A stretch of 64,000 nucleotides of DNA from positions 1,922,001 through 1,986,000 of the forward strand of contig OZ245761.1 in the NCBI GenBank assembly GCA_965227535.1. Reading direction: 5' to 3'. The notes beneath the pieces are model-generated. The model saw only the letters and a program-made list of their open reading frames with translations. It was not told the DNA's origin and searched no databases. Positions 24,357-33,199 of the stretch are shown piece after piece. How positions within the stretch are numbered: the stretch's first letter is position 1; each line of letters starts with the position of its first letter. The position numbers and the translations under genes were made by a program. This DNA is from SZUA-430 sp965227535 (GTDB taxonomy: Bacteria > Pseudomonadota > Alphaproteobacteria > Micropepsales > Micropepsaceae).

Positions 24357-24983
24357 GTGCGCAAGACTGCTCTACTGACCGCGGCAATGACGGCCGCCAT
24401 CGCATTTTCCACGGCGCAAGCCGACGCCGCCGACGTGTTCTCGCGGCTGACGTCCGAGCGCCTCACGACCCTCCTCAAGGGCGCCGGTGCAACCGATATC
24501 ACGACGACCAAGCCCGAAGCCGGCGTCGAGATGATCACGTTCAACGACGGCAACGGCGCGGTCAATCTCGTGCTCTTGGAATGCACGGCCGACGGTTGCG
24601 GCACGCTGCAGATGAGCATCATCTTCGACAAAGACCCTCGCTTCACGCCGACCGCGCTCAACAGCTTCAACGCGACGTACCTGACGGCGCAAGCTGCGGT
24701 GATGACAAGCGGCAATGTTGCCCTGATGGATCTCTACGTGCCCGGCGGCGGCGTGACCGAAGACAATCTGAAGTACAACATCGCCGTCTTCCTGACGTCG
24801 CCCACGCAATTCGAAAAGGCGATGCAATCGCAGGTCACCGCGTCGGTCGACACGAAGCCCGGCGCGGCCCAGCCCGTCGTCGCACCGAAAGCACTCACTC
24901 TAGGCGCCGAAGCCGCGCTGACGGCCAGCAAGTTCGACGCGATGAAATACCTGTCGACAAAATCCGGCCGCCGCCTCCGCTAA
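24357..24983 (+). CDS. Secreted YbjN-like protein, paralog 1
   Basis: 208 residues from GTG 24357, which follows AGGGGAA at proper spacing. The signal peptide ends near QADA. It shares with the four tandem genes at 28.5-31.5 kb: a start of the mature part that reads L-x-x-LLKGAGATDITTTK, a strand pair followed by LLECTADGC (a Cys pair six residues apart), the LNSFNATYL motif and GGGVTEDNLKYN. This plan resembles the YbjN family, whose cytoplasmic members are little understood. Here the protein is exported and the Cys pair probably forms a disulfide. It stands alone, 3.5 kb from its relatives. Confidence 0.78.
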   Translation: MRKTALLTAAMTAAIAFSTAQADAADVFSRLTSERLTTLLKGAGATDITTTKPEAGVEMITFNDGNGAVNLVLLECTADGCGTLQMSIIFDKDPRFTPTALNSFNATYLTAQAAVMTSGNVALMDLYVPGGGVTEDNLKYNIAVFLTSPTQFEKAMQSQVTASVDTKPGAAQPVVAPKALTLGAEAALTASKFDAMKYLSTKSGRRLR

Positions 24984-25331
24984 CCGTTTTGCATTAGAAT
25001 TAGGGCGCACCTTCTTCACCCCTCGCCCGCCCTTGGGCGGGAGAGGGGCCGGAGGTGAGGGTGGGCGCTACACAAGCTGAGCGCGCGAAACCGCCTCACC
25101 AAGCACACCAAGCCACTTGCGCGGTATCACTGCTTGGCGCGAAGCGCCGGTCGATGAGTCAATTTCAGACGCAACTGCGACGACCCACACGCAGCTTGGT
25201 GGGCTTCGTGGTTCATCTAATCCACGCATCAACCGCCCGAGCATTGTAAGGCCCACCCTCACCCCCGCCCCCTCTCCCGCCCAAGGGCGGGCGAGGGGTG
25301 AAGTAAGTCCGTCCGCGCTGCTCGCGTCGTA
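24984..25331. other. Intergenic region filled by a family C repeat
   Basis: The 348 bases between YbjN-like paralog 1 and the convergent parC stop are taken up mostly by the palindrome at 25015-25302. No gene or RNA was recognised. Confidence 0.7.
25015..25302. repeat. Long composite palindrome, family C copy 2
   Basis: 288 bases with outer arms TTCACCCCTCGCCCGCCC and its inverse, then the GAGAGGGGCCGGAGGTGAGG tract and its inverse, then CACCAAGCACACCAAGC on the left answered by GCTTGGTGGGCTTCGTGG on the right. The same nested design as 14310-14620, but with two rather than four CACCAAGC units. Both copies lie between convergent genes. Confidence 0.85.
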
Positions 25332-27548
25332 CTAAAGTCCCGGCGTGAACTTGCCGTTCTTCGGCCAGCCCTTGGGCACCAGGCGGCCCGCTTGCGCGCG
25401 CTCGCCCACGTATTCCTTCAGCTCCGACTTGTCCCACGTGCGCCCGTTGTAGTCGCGCAAGCCGTCGGCAAGCCTGAACGTGGTGCCGTCGTTGAGCCCG
25501 CCGTCCTTGTACTTCTGCATGGTTACGCCCTTGCCCTTGGCCATCTCCGGCACGTCGGCAAGTTTGAACACGACCATCTTCCGGTTCTCGCCGATGAAGG
25601 CCACGTGATCGCCGTCGACCGGCGCGCAGACTTTCGCTTCCTCGAGCGGATCGACGTTCATCACCTGCTTGCCACCCTTCTTTTGGGCCAGCACCTCGTC
25701 TTCGGGCACGACAAACCCGCGTCCCGAACTCGAAGCGATCAGCAGCTTGCGCCCCGGCTGATGGACGAATAGCGCCACGATGTCTTGATCGTTTTCGAGA
25801 TCGCACATCAAGCGCACCGGCTCGCCATTTCCGCGCCCACCCGGAAGCTGCCCGCAGTCGAGCGTGAAGAACCGCCCGTTCGTCGCGAACAACAACAGCT
25901 TGTCGGTCGTCTGCGCCTGAACCCAGAACCGCGCCTTGTCGCCCTCTTTGTATTTCACGTCGTCGTTGGACTCGACGTGCCCGCGCATCGCTCGGATCCA
26001 ACCCTTCTCGGAACAGATCACCGTGATCGGCTCCTTCTCGACCAGCGACTCCAGCGGCACGTCCTCGATCGTCGGCGCATCCGCGAACGCCGAGCGGCGC
26101 TTGCCCAGCGGCGTCTTCGCCCCGAACTTCGTGCGCAGCTCCTGCAGGCTGCCTTTCAACCGATCGTTCTGCAGATCTTCCGATTTGACCAGCGCCTTCA
26201 AATCCTTCTGCTCCGCCTTCAAAGCCACGTGCTCCTGACGGATCTCCATCTCTTCCAGCTTGCGCAAGCTGCGCAGCCGCATGTTCAAGATCGCCTCGGC
26301 CTGCACTTCCGAAAGCTTGAACGCCTTCATCAACTCGGGCTTCGGCTCATCCGACGTGCGGATGATCTTGATCACCTTGTCGAGGTCCAGGAACACCGAC
26401 AGATAACCGTCGAGGATCTCCAACCGGTCGGCAATCTTCGCCAACCGATGGCTCGCACGGCGGATCAACACCCCGCGCTGATGATCGAGGTATGCGACCA
26501 GCGTCTGCTTCAGGCTCATCACCCGCGGCGTCTGGTTCGCATCCAGCACCGTCATGTTGAGCGGAAAGCGCGTCTCCAAATCGGTGAGACGATAGAGCTG
26601 CTCCATCATCAACTCAGGTTCGATGTTCCGGCTCTTCGGAATGAGAACAAGACGAATGTCCTCCGCCGACTCGTCGCGCACGTCGTCGAGGAACGGCAGC
26701 TTCTTCTCGCCGATAAGGTCTGCAATGCGCTCGACCAGTTTCGACTTCGCCACTTGGTACGGAATCTCGGTGACGACGATCACCCACGTGCCCCGCTGAC
26801 CGTCTTCCTTGCGCCACTTCGCGCGAACACGGAAACCGCCCTTGCCCGTGCGATAGGCCTCGGCGATCGACTCCGCCGGCTCCACGATCGTCCCGCCCGT
26901 CGGAAAGTCCGGCCCCTTGATGTACTGCAGCAACGTCTCGTCGCGCGCATTCGGCGCACCGATCAGATGGATCAGCGCCTGCGCGATCTCATCCAAGTTA
27001 TGCGGCGGAATATTCGTCGCCATGCCGACCGCGATGCCCGCCGCACCGTTCGCCAGCAAATTCGGAAACCCACCCGGGATGATGACCGGCTCGCGGTCTT
27101 CGCCGTTATAGGTTGGGCGATAATCGGCGCCGTCGTCGTCCAAACCCTCAAGCAGGATCTGCGCGATCTCCGTCAATCGGCTTTCCGTGTACCGCATCGC
27201 GGCCGGGTTATCGCCGTCGATATTGCCGAAGTTCCCCTGTCCGTCGATCAGCGGATAACGCAGCGAAAAATTCTGCGCCAAACGAACCAACGCGTCATAG
27301 ATCGACTGATCGCCATGCGGATGGAACTGACCCATCACGTCGCCGACCACGCGCGCGCATTTCTTGAAGCTGGACTGAGGATCGAGCCTGAGCCGCTGCA
27401 TCGCGAACAGCAGCCGCCGATGTACGGGCTTCAACCCGTCGCGCACATCCGGCAAGGCGCGCTGCATGATCGTCGACAGGGCATAGGCCAGATAGCGGTC
27501 GCCCAAAGCCTGCTTCAGATCGACGTCGCGTACGTCTTCGATCGTCAT
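25332..27548 (-). CDS. parC: DNA topoisomerase IV subunit A
   Basis: 738 residues, normal for alphaproteobacterial ParC. The catalytic tyrosine is Tyr120 in AAMRYTESRL. The quinolone region reads HPHGDQSIYDALVRLAQ: Gln81 and Asp85 take the places of E. coli Ser80 and Glu84. GyrA-box-like beta-pinwheel repeats fill the C-terminal third but without a classic QRRGGKG box, which favours ParC over GyrA. With ParE it decatenates daughter chromosomes. It follows recO by 37 bases, the usual alphaproteobacterial order era-recO-parC. Confidence 0.96.
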   Translation of the reverse strand: MTIEDVRDVDLKQALGDRYLAYALSTIMQRALPDVRDGLKPVHRRLLFAMQRLRLDPQSSFKKCARVVGDVMGQFHPHGDQSIYDALVRLAQNFSLRYPLIDGQGNFGNIDGDNPAAMRYTESRLTEIAQILLEGLDDDGADYRPTYNGEDREPVIIPGGFPNLLANGAAGIAVGMATNIPPHNLDEIAQALIHLIGAPNARDETLLQYIKGPDFPTGGTIVEPAESIAEAYRTGKGGFRVRAKWRKEDGQRGTWVIVVTEIPYQVAKSKLVERIADLIGEKKLPFLDDVRDESAEDIRLVLIPKSRNIEPELMMEQLYRLTDLETRFPLNMTVLDANQTPRVMSLKQTLVAYLDHQRGVLIRRASHRLAKIADRLEILDGYLSVFLDLDKVIKIIRTSDEPKPELMKAFKLSEVQAEAILNMRLRSLRKLEEMEIRQEHVALKAEQKDLKALVKSEDLQNDRLKGSLQELRTKFGAKTPLGKRRSAFADAPTIEDVPLESLVEKEPITVICSEKGWIRAMRGHVESNDDVKYKEGDKARFWVQAQTTDKLLLFATNGRFFTLDCGQLPGGRGNGEPVRLMCDLENDQDIVALFVHQPGRKLLIASSSGRGFVVPEDEVLAQKKGGKQVMNVDPLEEAKVCAPVDGDHVAFIGENRKMVVFKLADVPEMAKGKGVTMQKYKDGGLNDGTTFRLADGLRDYNGRTWDKSELKEYVGERAQAGRLVPKGWPKNGKFTPGL

Positions 27549-27585
27549 CGCGAATCCTCATAACTAGTACCGGGGGAGGGTTTGA

Positions 27586-28326
27586 CTAACGGTCAGGCCC
27601 CTGCGCCGCAAGCCGTTCGGTAAGGCGGCCACGGGCGGCGGGCAGCGGCGTTCCGTGCTGTTCCAAGGCCACGCGCTCCAGGAAAAACCCCGTCAGCGCC
27701 AATCCATCCACAAGATCCTGCACGGACGCCACGCCGTCATCCGGCGTCAGGAACCGCGGCAAAGCCAACAACCGCTGTTTATACGGCGCCGCCGCCGCCT
27801 CAGTAACGGCCCGCCCCGTCTTCGGAGACACAAACGCCAGCCCCTCGCGCTCCCCCGTCACCGCGCATTCGGTCAGATCGAGCCCAAAGCCCAGATCCTC
27901 GAGCAGCATGATCTCGAACTGCACATAATCCTCGATCCACCCAGGCGAGGCCTTCTCCGTCACGGTGGACAACATCTGATCCAGCGCCTCGTACACGCGC
28001 GTGTGCGCCTCGCGCTCGGGCAACGTCGCCGCCACCATCGCGCACGCCGCGCTCAATCCCGCAAGCTTCAACCCGTCACTGAAGAACTGCGCCGCCCGCG
28101 CCGAAGCCAACTCGATCGTGTAGCTGCCCAATTGCTGATCGATCCGCGCCCGCCAATGCAGCTTCAGCACATTGCCCGGCTCAAGCGCGCCCTTGAGCCG
28201 CTTTGACGTCGCGCCGCGCAGCAGCCCCAGATGCCGCCCATGCTCGCGCGTCAGCGCCTCCAAAATCGCACTGCTCTCGCCAAAGTGGCGCAACCCCAAG
28301 ACGATGCCGTCGTCGCTCCAATCCAT
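27586..28326 (-). CDS. recO: DNA repair protein RecO
   Basis: 246 residues. The N-terminal OB fold is typical (DDGIVLGLRHFGESSAILEALTREHGRHLGLLRGA), followed by the helical domain with LLEDLGFGLDLTECAVTG. The zinc-binding cysteines of some RecO proteins are mostly absent, as is common in this class. RecO loads RecA with RecR in the RecF pathway. It is upstream of parC, but its usual upstream neighbour era is 3.2 kb away, separated by four YbjN-like genes. Confidence 0.95.
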   Translation of the reverse strand: MDWSDDGIVLGLRHFGESSAILEALTREHGRHLGLLRGATSKRLKGALEPGNVLKLHWRARIDQQLGSYTIELASARAAQFFSDGLKLAGLSAACAMVAATLPEREAHTRVYEALDQMLSTVTEKASPGWIEDYVQFEIMLLEDLGFGLDLTECAVTGEREGLAFVSPKTGRAVTEAAAAPYKQRLLALPRFLTPDDGVASVQDLVDGLALTGFFLERVALEQHGTPLPAARGRLTERLAAQGPDR

Positions 28327-28522
28327 GCGCCAAGCAATGCATCAGTCGCGATGTGCTTCACAAGCGGTATCGCCCGAAGCCGCTCCACCGTGACGTGCAG
28401 TATAGAAGCGCTTATCATCACATTTTTTCTTGCACTGGATTGCGAGCATCGAAGGACTTCATTAGCGTCGACAACACAAGAGATCCGATCCCGCAATCAT
28501 CCGCCCAAGAAAGACCGCTCTG

Positions 28523-29176
28523 ATGCGCAAACTGTGCCTTGCTCTGACGGCCGCAGCCTCGCTCGCCGCCGTCGCGCCCGCCTTCGCCGCCGAACCGCCC
28601 GAGCCGCCGATCAGCAACCCGACGAGTATCGTCGACTCGGCCGATCCCGAGAAAATCGCCGAGATGATGCGCGAGTTGGGGGCCCTGCAAGTTCAAGTGC
28701 GCGAAGCCCAAGGCACAAAAGTCGTCACATTCTCCTACGGCGAAGTGCCCTACAACGTCGGCTTCAGCCTGTGCGATGTCCGTCCGGGCAAATGCCTCGC
28801 CGCGACGACGATCGTCGTCGTCAACTTGGGCACAGCCACCGTGCCGCCGCTGGAGTCGCTGAACAGCGTCAACGCCGGCATGTTCGTCACGGCGGTGAAA
28901 CTCGACGCCAATCGATTTGCCGTCGGCCGCGTCAACATCGTCGACGGCGGCGTCACGAAGAAGAACCTCGCGATCAATGTCGGCTCCTTCGTCGTCACCT
29001 TCCAGGCGCTGATCAAGGCGCTCGACCAACAGGTCGTCGCCAGCGCGCCATCACGCAACGCATACTTAAGCGCCCCTGTCCGCCCGCGCGCCGAGCTGGC
29101 GACGCCCGCCGACATCGCGCGCATCACCAAGGCCATGTTGGCGAACTACGCGACCACATTACCGCGACGCCGCTAG
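28523..29176 (+). CDS. Secreted YbjN-like protein, paralog 2
   Basis: 217 residues with a signal peptide ending APAFAA. The mature part shows ISNPTSIVDSADPEKIAEMMRELGA, a Cys pair in LCDVRPGKC, LESLNSVNAG and DGGVTKKNLAIN, all shared with paralogs 1 and 3-5. Closest in plan to paralog 4 (both have ISNPT...V near the N-terminus). The C-terminal tail after about residue 180 is Arg/Ala-rich and unrelated to the other copies. First of four same-strand genes; divergent from recO. Confidence 0.78.
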   Translation: MRKLCLALTAAASLAAVAPAFAAEPPEPPISNPTSIVDSADPEKIAEMMRELGALQVQVREAQGTKVVTFSYGEVPYNVGFSLCDVRPGKCLAATTIVVVNLGTATVPPLESLNSVNAGMFVTAVKLDANRFAVGRVNIVDGGVTKKNLAINVGSFVVTFQALIKALDQQVVASAPSRNAYLSAPVRPRAELATPADIARITKAMLANYATTLPRRR

Positions 29177-29188
29177 AGGCAAGCGCAC

Positions 29189-29216
29189 AGAGGATGGCGC
29201 ACGCGCGCCGTCCTCT
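29189..29216. terminator. Hairpin after YbjN-like paralog 2
   Basis: AGAGGA-T-GGCGC / GCGCC-G-TCCTCT forms an eleven-bp interrupted stem 12 bases past the stop. No long T-run follows. The 193-base gap to the next gene suggests that the next gene may have its own promoter. Confidence 0.6.
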
Positions 29217-29409
29217 CCCGCGAATTCGCCGCCGCCAATTCGCGCGTCAAGTGTGTGCGCGAAGGCAGCACAAGGCCGAAGTTCTTCCCCCGCTGATTGC
29301 ACCACCGGCACAAGCCGACTAGCGTGCTTGACCGTATGCTCAAGCCCTTGGGGCGACCGCCATACCGGCGCCGCCGCACGGGCTCTTGTTTATTTTGAGG
29401 ATCGACCGA

Positions 29410-30030
29410 ATGCGCTTCGTGACAGCCGCCGCGTTTTTTGCACTCGCCGTCTCCGCGATCGCACCGTCCGCGATGGCTGCCAGTGTCGCAAGCTTCACCG
29501 CCGAGAATGTGAAAGCGATGGTGACCGAAGCCGGCGGCTCCAACGTCACCAGCCAAACGGCCGAAGGCCTAACCTTCGTCAATTTCGACCTCAACGGCCT
29601 TCCCTTCACCTATTCGCTTCAGCTGTGCGATCCGAAGGGCAAGGCGGGCTGCGCCGGCATCCTCATGGCGATCGGCGTCTCGCTCGATCAGCCCTACGGC
29701 CTTGAGACGCTGAACAGCTTCAACCGCGACGTGCCTCTCGTGACCATCGTGCAGCTCGACGCCAAGACAGTCGCCTTCGGCCGCTTCGCCGTGGCGATGG
29801 GCGGCATGTCAGCCGAGAACTTCAAAGCGAACATGCAAATGGTGGCCGTCGGCCCCGAACTCTTCGTCCGCCACCTCAAGGGCCAAGTTGTGGCCTCGAC
29901 CGGCACAGCCGGCCAAGCCGTGCCCGTCAGCGCGACGCCGGAAACGGCGCCCAAAGCCATCCGCCTCTCGCCGCAAGCGATGAGCCGCCTCGTCGACGAG
30001 GATGTCCTGAAGAAATTGAACGTGAAGTAG
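29410..30030 (+). CDS. Secreted YbjN-like protein, paralog 3
   Basis: 206 residues from ATG 29410 (GAGGAT upstream). The signal peptide ends PSAMAA. Family marks: FTAENVKAMVTEAGGSNVT, LCDPKGKAGC, LETLNSFNRD, then MGGMSAENFKAN (the usual GGVT is GGMS here). Ends LKKLNVK, nearly the same as paralog 4 (LKKLNAK). Only 35 bases separate it from paralog 4, so they are probably co-transcribed. Confidence 0.78.
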   Translation: MRFVTAAAFFALAVSAIAPSAMAASVASFTAENVKAMVTEAGGSNVTSQTAEGLTFVNFDLNGLPFTYSLQLCDPKGKAGCAGILMAIGVSLDQPYGLETLNSFNRDVPLVTIVQLDAKTVAFGRFAVAMGGMSAENFKANMQMVAVGPELFVRHLKGQVVASTGTAGQAVPVSATPETAPKAIRLSPQAMSRLVDEDVLKKLNVK

Positions 30031-30065
30031 TCCGGCTGTCACGGATCCGGCGGGAGAGATCGTTG

Positions 30066-30731
30066 ATGCGAAAGTTCATTTGGGCCGCTTTGGCCTTGGC
30101 GCTTGCGACAGGCTTTGCTGAGGCGGCCGACACCGAACGCGTGATCAGCAACCCGACCGCCATGGTCGAAGCCGTCAAGGCTGACGACCTCGCCGCCATG
30201 CTGCGCGAACTCGGCGCGGCCAACGTTCAAATCGAAGACATCAAGGGCGAAAAGGTCGTCTCTTTCAGTGACGGCGGCGTGCCTTTCAGCATCGCGATCA
30301 CGTTGTGCGAAAAAGGCAATACCACCAACTGCATAGGCTTCGCTCAGTTGCTGGTGATGAAAGACGGCGGCTATTCCTACGAAACGCTGAACCAATTGAA
30401 CGTCGATACGACGACGCTCACCCTCTTTAAAGGCGAAGGCGGCGGCTACATTGGAATCGCGCGCGTCGAACTCGTCGACGGCGGCGTGACCCGCGCGCGC
30501 GTGGCCAATGCGATCCTTTGGTACGTCGCCGAAGCACATGATGCGATCAAGAAGCTGACGACCCAGGTCGTGGCCGGTGTCGCCCCGGACGGAAAGACCA
30601 GCGCGCTGGCGGCGGGCAATGCGTCTGCGCCGCAAGCGGTCAAGCCCGATGCCGAAACCGCCACCCGGATGTTCAAGACCTTGAACCGCCTCGCAGACAA
30701 ACGGCCGCTCAAGAAACTCAACGCGAAATAG
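30066..30731 (+). CDS. Secreted YbjN-like protein, paralog 4
   Basis: 221 residues from ATG 30066 (GGGAGAG upstream; a TTG directly before it is in frame). The signal peptide ends GFAEAA. Family marks: ISNPTAMVEAVKADDLAAMLRELGA, LCEKGNTTNC, YETLNQLNVD, DGGVTRARVANA. The tail holds an Ala-rich linker and ends LKKLNAK. Third gene of the tandem run. Confidence 0.78.
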   Translation: MRKFIWAALALALATGFAEAADTERVISNPTAMVEAVKADDLAAMLRELGAANVQIEDIKGEKVVSFSDGGVPFSIAITLCEKGNTTNCIGFAQLLVMKDGGYSYETLNQLNVDTTTLTLFKGEGGGYIGIARVELVDGGVTRARVANAILWYVAEAHDAIKKLTTQVVAGVAPDGKTSALAAGNASAPQAVKPDAETATRMFKTLNRLADKRPLKKLNAK

Positions 30732-30764
30732 CCGCTCAACACGAACCAGGGATGGGGAACAGAC

Positions 30765-31472
30765 ATGCGTAAATTGATGCTAGCCGCGGGCATGGCGCTC
30801 GCAATCGCCGGCGTGACGCCCGCCGCGCTCGCGCAAGAACTCAGTTCGACGCCGATGACGCACTTCACGGCGACCAACGTGTCGGCGCTACTGACGAAAA
30901 TCGGTGCGCAGAACGTCACCTCCAGCAAGGACTCGGACGGCATCACCACGATCGTGTTCGAGGTCGGTGGCGCGAAATTCCGCGGCATGCTTCTCGTCTG
31001 CAAGACGGAGCCGAACTGTTTAGGCCTGCTGCTCGGCGTTCCCGTCTTGGTCGAAGGCAGCACGATTTCGTCCGAGATCGTGAACAGCTTCAACGGCGGC
31101 GCGCCGTTCGGCAAAGCCTATCGCGCCAAAGACGGCACCGCCGTCGTGCTGTTCCGCTATGTCATCTCCGACTACGGCGTTCTCGAAGCCAACGTGGCGT
31201 CCAACATCGCGAACTTCACCGGCATGCCGGCAGCCTTCGCGCGCCATCTCGCCAGCCAAACGATCGCCTCGAACGAGAGCGGCAAACCGGCGACCGTGAA
31301 CCTCACGACGGCGAAACCCGCAGCAGTGGCCGCAGCCGAAACGAAAGCGGCCATCACCGCAAAAGCACCCGCGGCCGTCGGCCTGAAACTACCGGCCGGC
31401 CCGGAACATGCCGACCTCACGAGCTACCTCGAAAGCTTCGCGAAAGACCCGGCGTACAAGATTACAAAGTAA
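30765..31472 (+). CDS. Secreted YbjN-like protein, paralog 5
   Basis: 235 residues with a signal peptide ending AALA. Family marks: FTATNVSALLTKIGAQNVTSS, VCKTEPNC, EIVNSFNGG, and a degenerate DYGVLEANVASN in place of DGGVT. The tail (about 175-215) is an Ala/Lys/Thr/Pro-rich flexible linker. Last gene of the run, ended by a strong hairpin before era. Confidence 0.78.
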   Translation: MRKLMLAAGMALAIAGVTPAALAQELSSTPMTHFTATNVSALLTKIGAQNVTSSKDSDGITTIVFEVGGAKFRGMLLVCKTEPNCLGLLLGVPVLVEGSTISSEIVNSFNGGAPFGKAYRAKDGTAVVLFRYVISDYGVLEANVASNIANFTGMPAAFARHLASQTIASNESGKPATVNLTTAKPAAVAAAETKAAITAKAPAAVGLKLPAGPEHADLTSYLESFAKDPAYKITK

Positions 31473-31483
31473 GCGAAAGCAAA

Positions 31484-31511
31484 CGCCGGTGCCCCTAAAC
31501 GGGCGCCGGCG
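31484..31511. terminator. Hairpin terminator between YbjN-like run and era
   Basis: CGCCGGTGCCC / GGGCGCCGGCG, an eleven-bp stem with one G-U pair and a six-base loop, sits in the 39 bases between the convergent stops of paralog 5 and era. Likely bidirectional. Confidence 0.7.
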
Positions 31512-32438
31512 TCACCGCTTGGGGAGATCGAGTCCCATCTCGCGGTAATGCGCCGGATCGTCGGCCCAATTTTCGCGCACCTTCACATGCAAAAAGAGAT
31601 GCACCTTGTGCCCGAACAGGGCCTCCATCTCCGTGCGCGCCGTTGAGCCGAGCAGCTTGATCGTCGCCCCGCCCTTGCCCAGCACGATCGCCTTCTGCCC
31701 GTCGCGCTCGACGAAAATCGTCTGCTCGACGCGCGCACTGCCGTCTTTGTTTTCCTTCCACTGCTCGGTCACGACCGTCGTGGAATAGGGCAACTCCTGA
31801 TGCAACCGGTCATAGATCCGCTCGCGCGTGATCTCCGACGCGAGCAGCCTGAGGGGAATATCCGCCGCCTGATCTTCCGGATAGGCCCACGGCCCCGGTG
31901 GCACGGCGGCCGCCAAATGCGCGAGCAATTCCTTCGTGCCGTCCCCGGTCAGCGCCGAGATCATGAACACACGCTCGAACGTCGCCTGCCCGCGCAACCG
32001 CTCGATCAACGGCAGCAACTCGTCGCGCCGCATCCCGTCGATCTTGTTGAGCAGCAACACCGCCGGACGGTTGGCAGCACTCAACCCCTCGATGATCCGC
32101 GTCGTGTCCTTGGCCGACCAGCCGTCGGGCGAGGCGATCAACTCCGGCGCATCGACGATAAGACAAACGACGTCGGCGTCGGCCGCGCCAGCCCACGCCG
32201 CATTGACCATCGCGCGGTCCAACCGGCGCTTCGGCTCAAAGATCCCCGGCGTGTCGACAAGAATGATCTGCGACTTGTCCTCGATCATCACGCCGCGCAC
32301 GCGCATGCGCGTGGTCTGCACCTTGCGGCTGACGATCGAAACCTTCGAGCCGACAAGTTTGTTGACCAAGGTCGACTTGCCCGCATTCGGCGCACCGATG
32401 ATCGCGACAAACCCGCAGCGGCGGTCGGGCCCGCTCAC
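31512..32438 (-). CDS. era: GTPase Era
   Basis: 308 residues from GTG 32438. G1 is GAPNAGKST (15-23), G3 VDTPG, G4 NKID, and the C-terminal KH domain contains IVLGKGGATIKLLG. Era binds the 3' end of 16S rRNA during 30S assembly. The start overlaps the rnc stop by four bases (GTGA), so the two genes are coupled. This follows the classic lepB-rnc-era order. Confidence 0.97.
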   Translation of the reverse strand: MSGPDRRCGFVAIIGAPNAGKSTLVNKLVGSKVSIVSRKVQTTRMRVRGVMIEDKSQIILVDTPGIFEPKRRLDRAMVNAAWAGAADADVVCLIVDAPELIASPDGWSAKDTTRIIEGLSAANRPAVLLLNKIDGMRRDELLPLIERLRGQATFERVFMISALTGDGTKELLAHLAAAVPPGPWAYPEDQAADIPLRLLASEITRERIYDRLHQELPYSTTVVTEQWKENKDGSARVEQTIFVERDGQKAIVLGKGGATIKLLGSTARTEMEALFGHKVHLFLHVKVRENWADDPAHYREMGLDLPKR

Positions 32439-33199
32439 GCTGCGATCCTCTTCATCAAAGCACGTGCCGCCGCTTGTTCCGCCGCGCGCAAACTGGCCCC
32501 CTCGCCCGCGGCAGACTCTTGGCCCGAGACCGAAACCTCAACCGTGAAGCGCGGCGCATGATCCGGTCCTTCGCGCTTGGCGAGCCGGTAAGTCGGTGTT
32601 CCCAATTTTCGCCCCTGCGCCCATTCCTGAAGCGCGTTTTTCGGATCGCGCAGGTCGCCGGTGACCTCGCTCAACAGCGGTTGCCAATACTTCGTCACGA
32701 ACTTGCGCGCCGCATCGATCCCGCCGTCGAGATAGAGCGCTGCGATCACCGCCTCGCACGCATCGCCCAGGATGGCGCCCTTGTGCCGCCCGCCGGAACG
32801 ATCCTCCGACGGCGCCAGGATCAACGCCTGACCGATGCCGGCCGCCTCGGCGACCCGCGCACATGTTTCCATGCGCACCAGCGCATTGAGCTTCAACGCA
32901 AGCCCGCCTTCGTTCTGGTCGGGAAACTCGGCGATCAAAATCTCCGCGATCAAAAAGCCCAGCACCCGGTCGCCCAGAAACTCAAGCTGTTCATTGTCCA
33001 ATCCGCCCACGCTGGCGTGCGTCAAGGCCCGCTCGATCAGCGCGCGGTCCTTGAACCGATGTCCGAACTGCAGAGCCGCGGCTTTGCGCTTGGCGGGCGC
33101 GGGCGCCGCCGCTTCCGCCTCAGTCGATCGAGTGGAAGAACCGGCCGTAACGGAAAGCCGTCGGCCACTTCCAGATTTCCCAGATTTGCGCACTGCCAT
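32435..33199 (-). CDS. rnc: Ribonuclease III
   Basis: 254 residues. The signature EQLEFLGDRVLG is at 70-81 and the catalytic region GDACEAVIAALYLDGG further on; a C-terminal double-stranded RNA-binding domain follows. The first 39 residues are a basic, Ala/Pro-rich extension not found in short RNase III proteins. No other ATG, GTG or TTG codon lies in frame between the first few codons and the conserved GHRF core, so the start must lie inside lepB and overlaps it by 80 bases. It processes rRNA precursors and other double-stranded RNA. Confidence 0.94.
   Translation of the reverse strand: MAVRKSGKSGSGRRLSVTAGSSTRSTEAEAAAPAPAKRKAAALQFGHRFKDRALIERALTHASVGGLDNEQLEFLGDRVLGFLIAEILIAEFPDQNEGGLALKLNALVRMETCARVAEAAGIGQALILAPSEDRSGGRHKGAILGDACEAVIAALYLDGGIDAARKFVTKYWQPLLSEVTGDLRDPKNALQEWAQGRKLGTPTYRLAKREGPDHAPRFTVEVSVSGQESAAGEGASLRAAEQAAARALMKRIAA

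Noticed and set aside
25785..27563. Long open frame antisense to parC (592 codons)
   Set aside because: High-GC codon bias leaves the antisense frame open. The protein is Arg/His/Leu-rich with no domain, while parC is certain.
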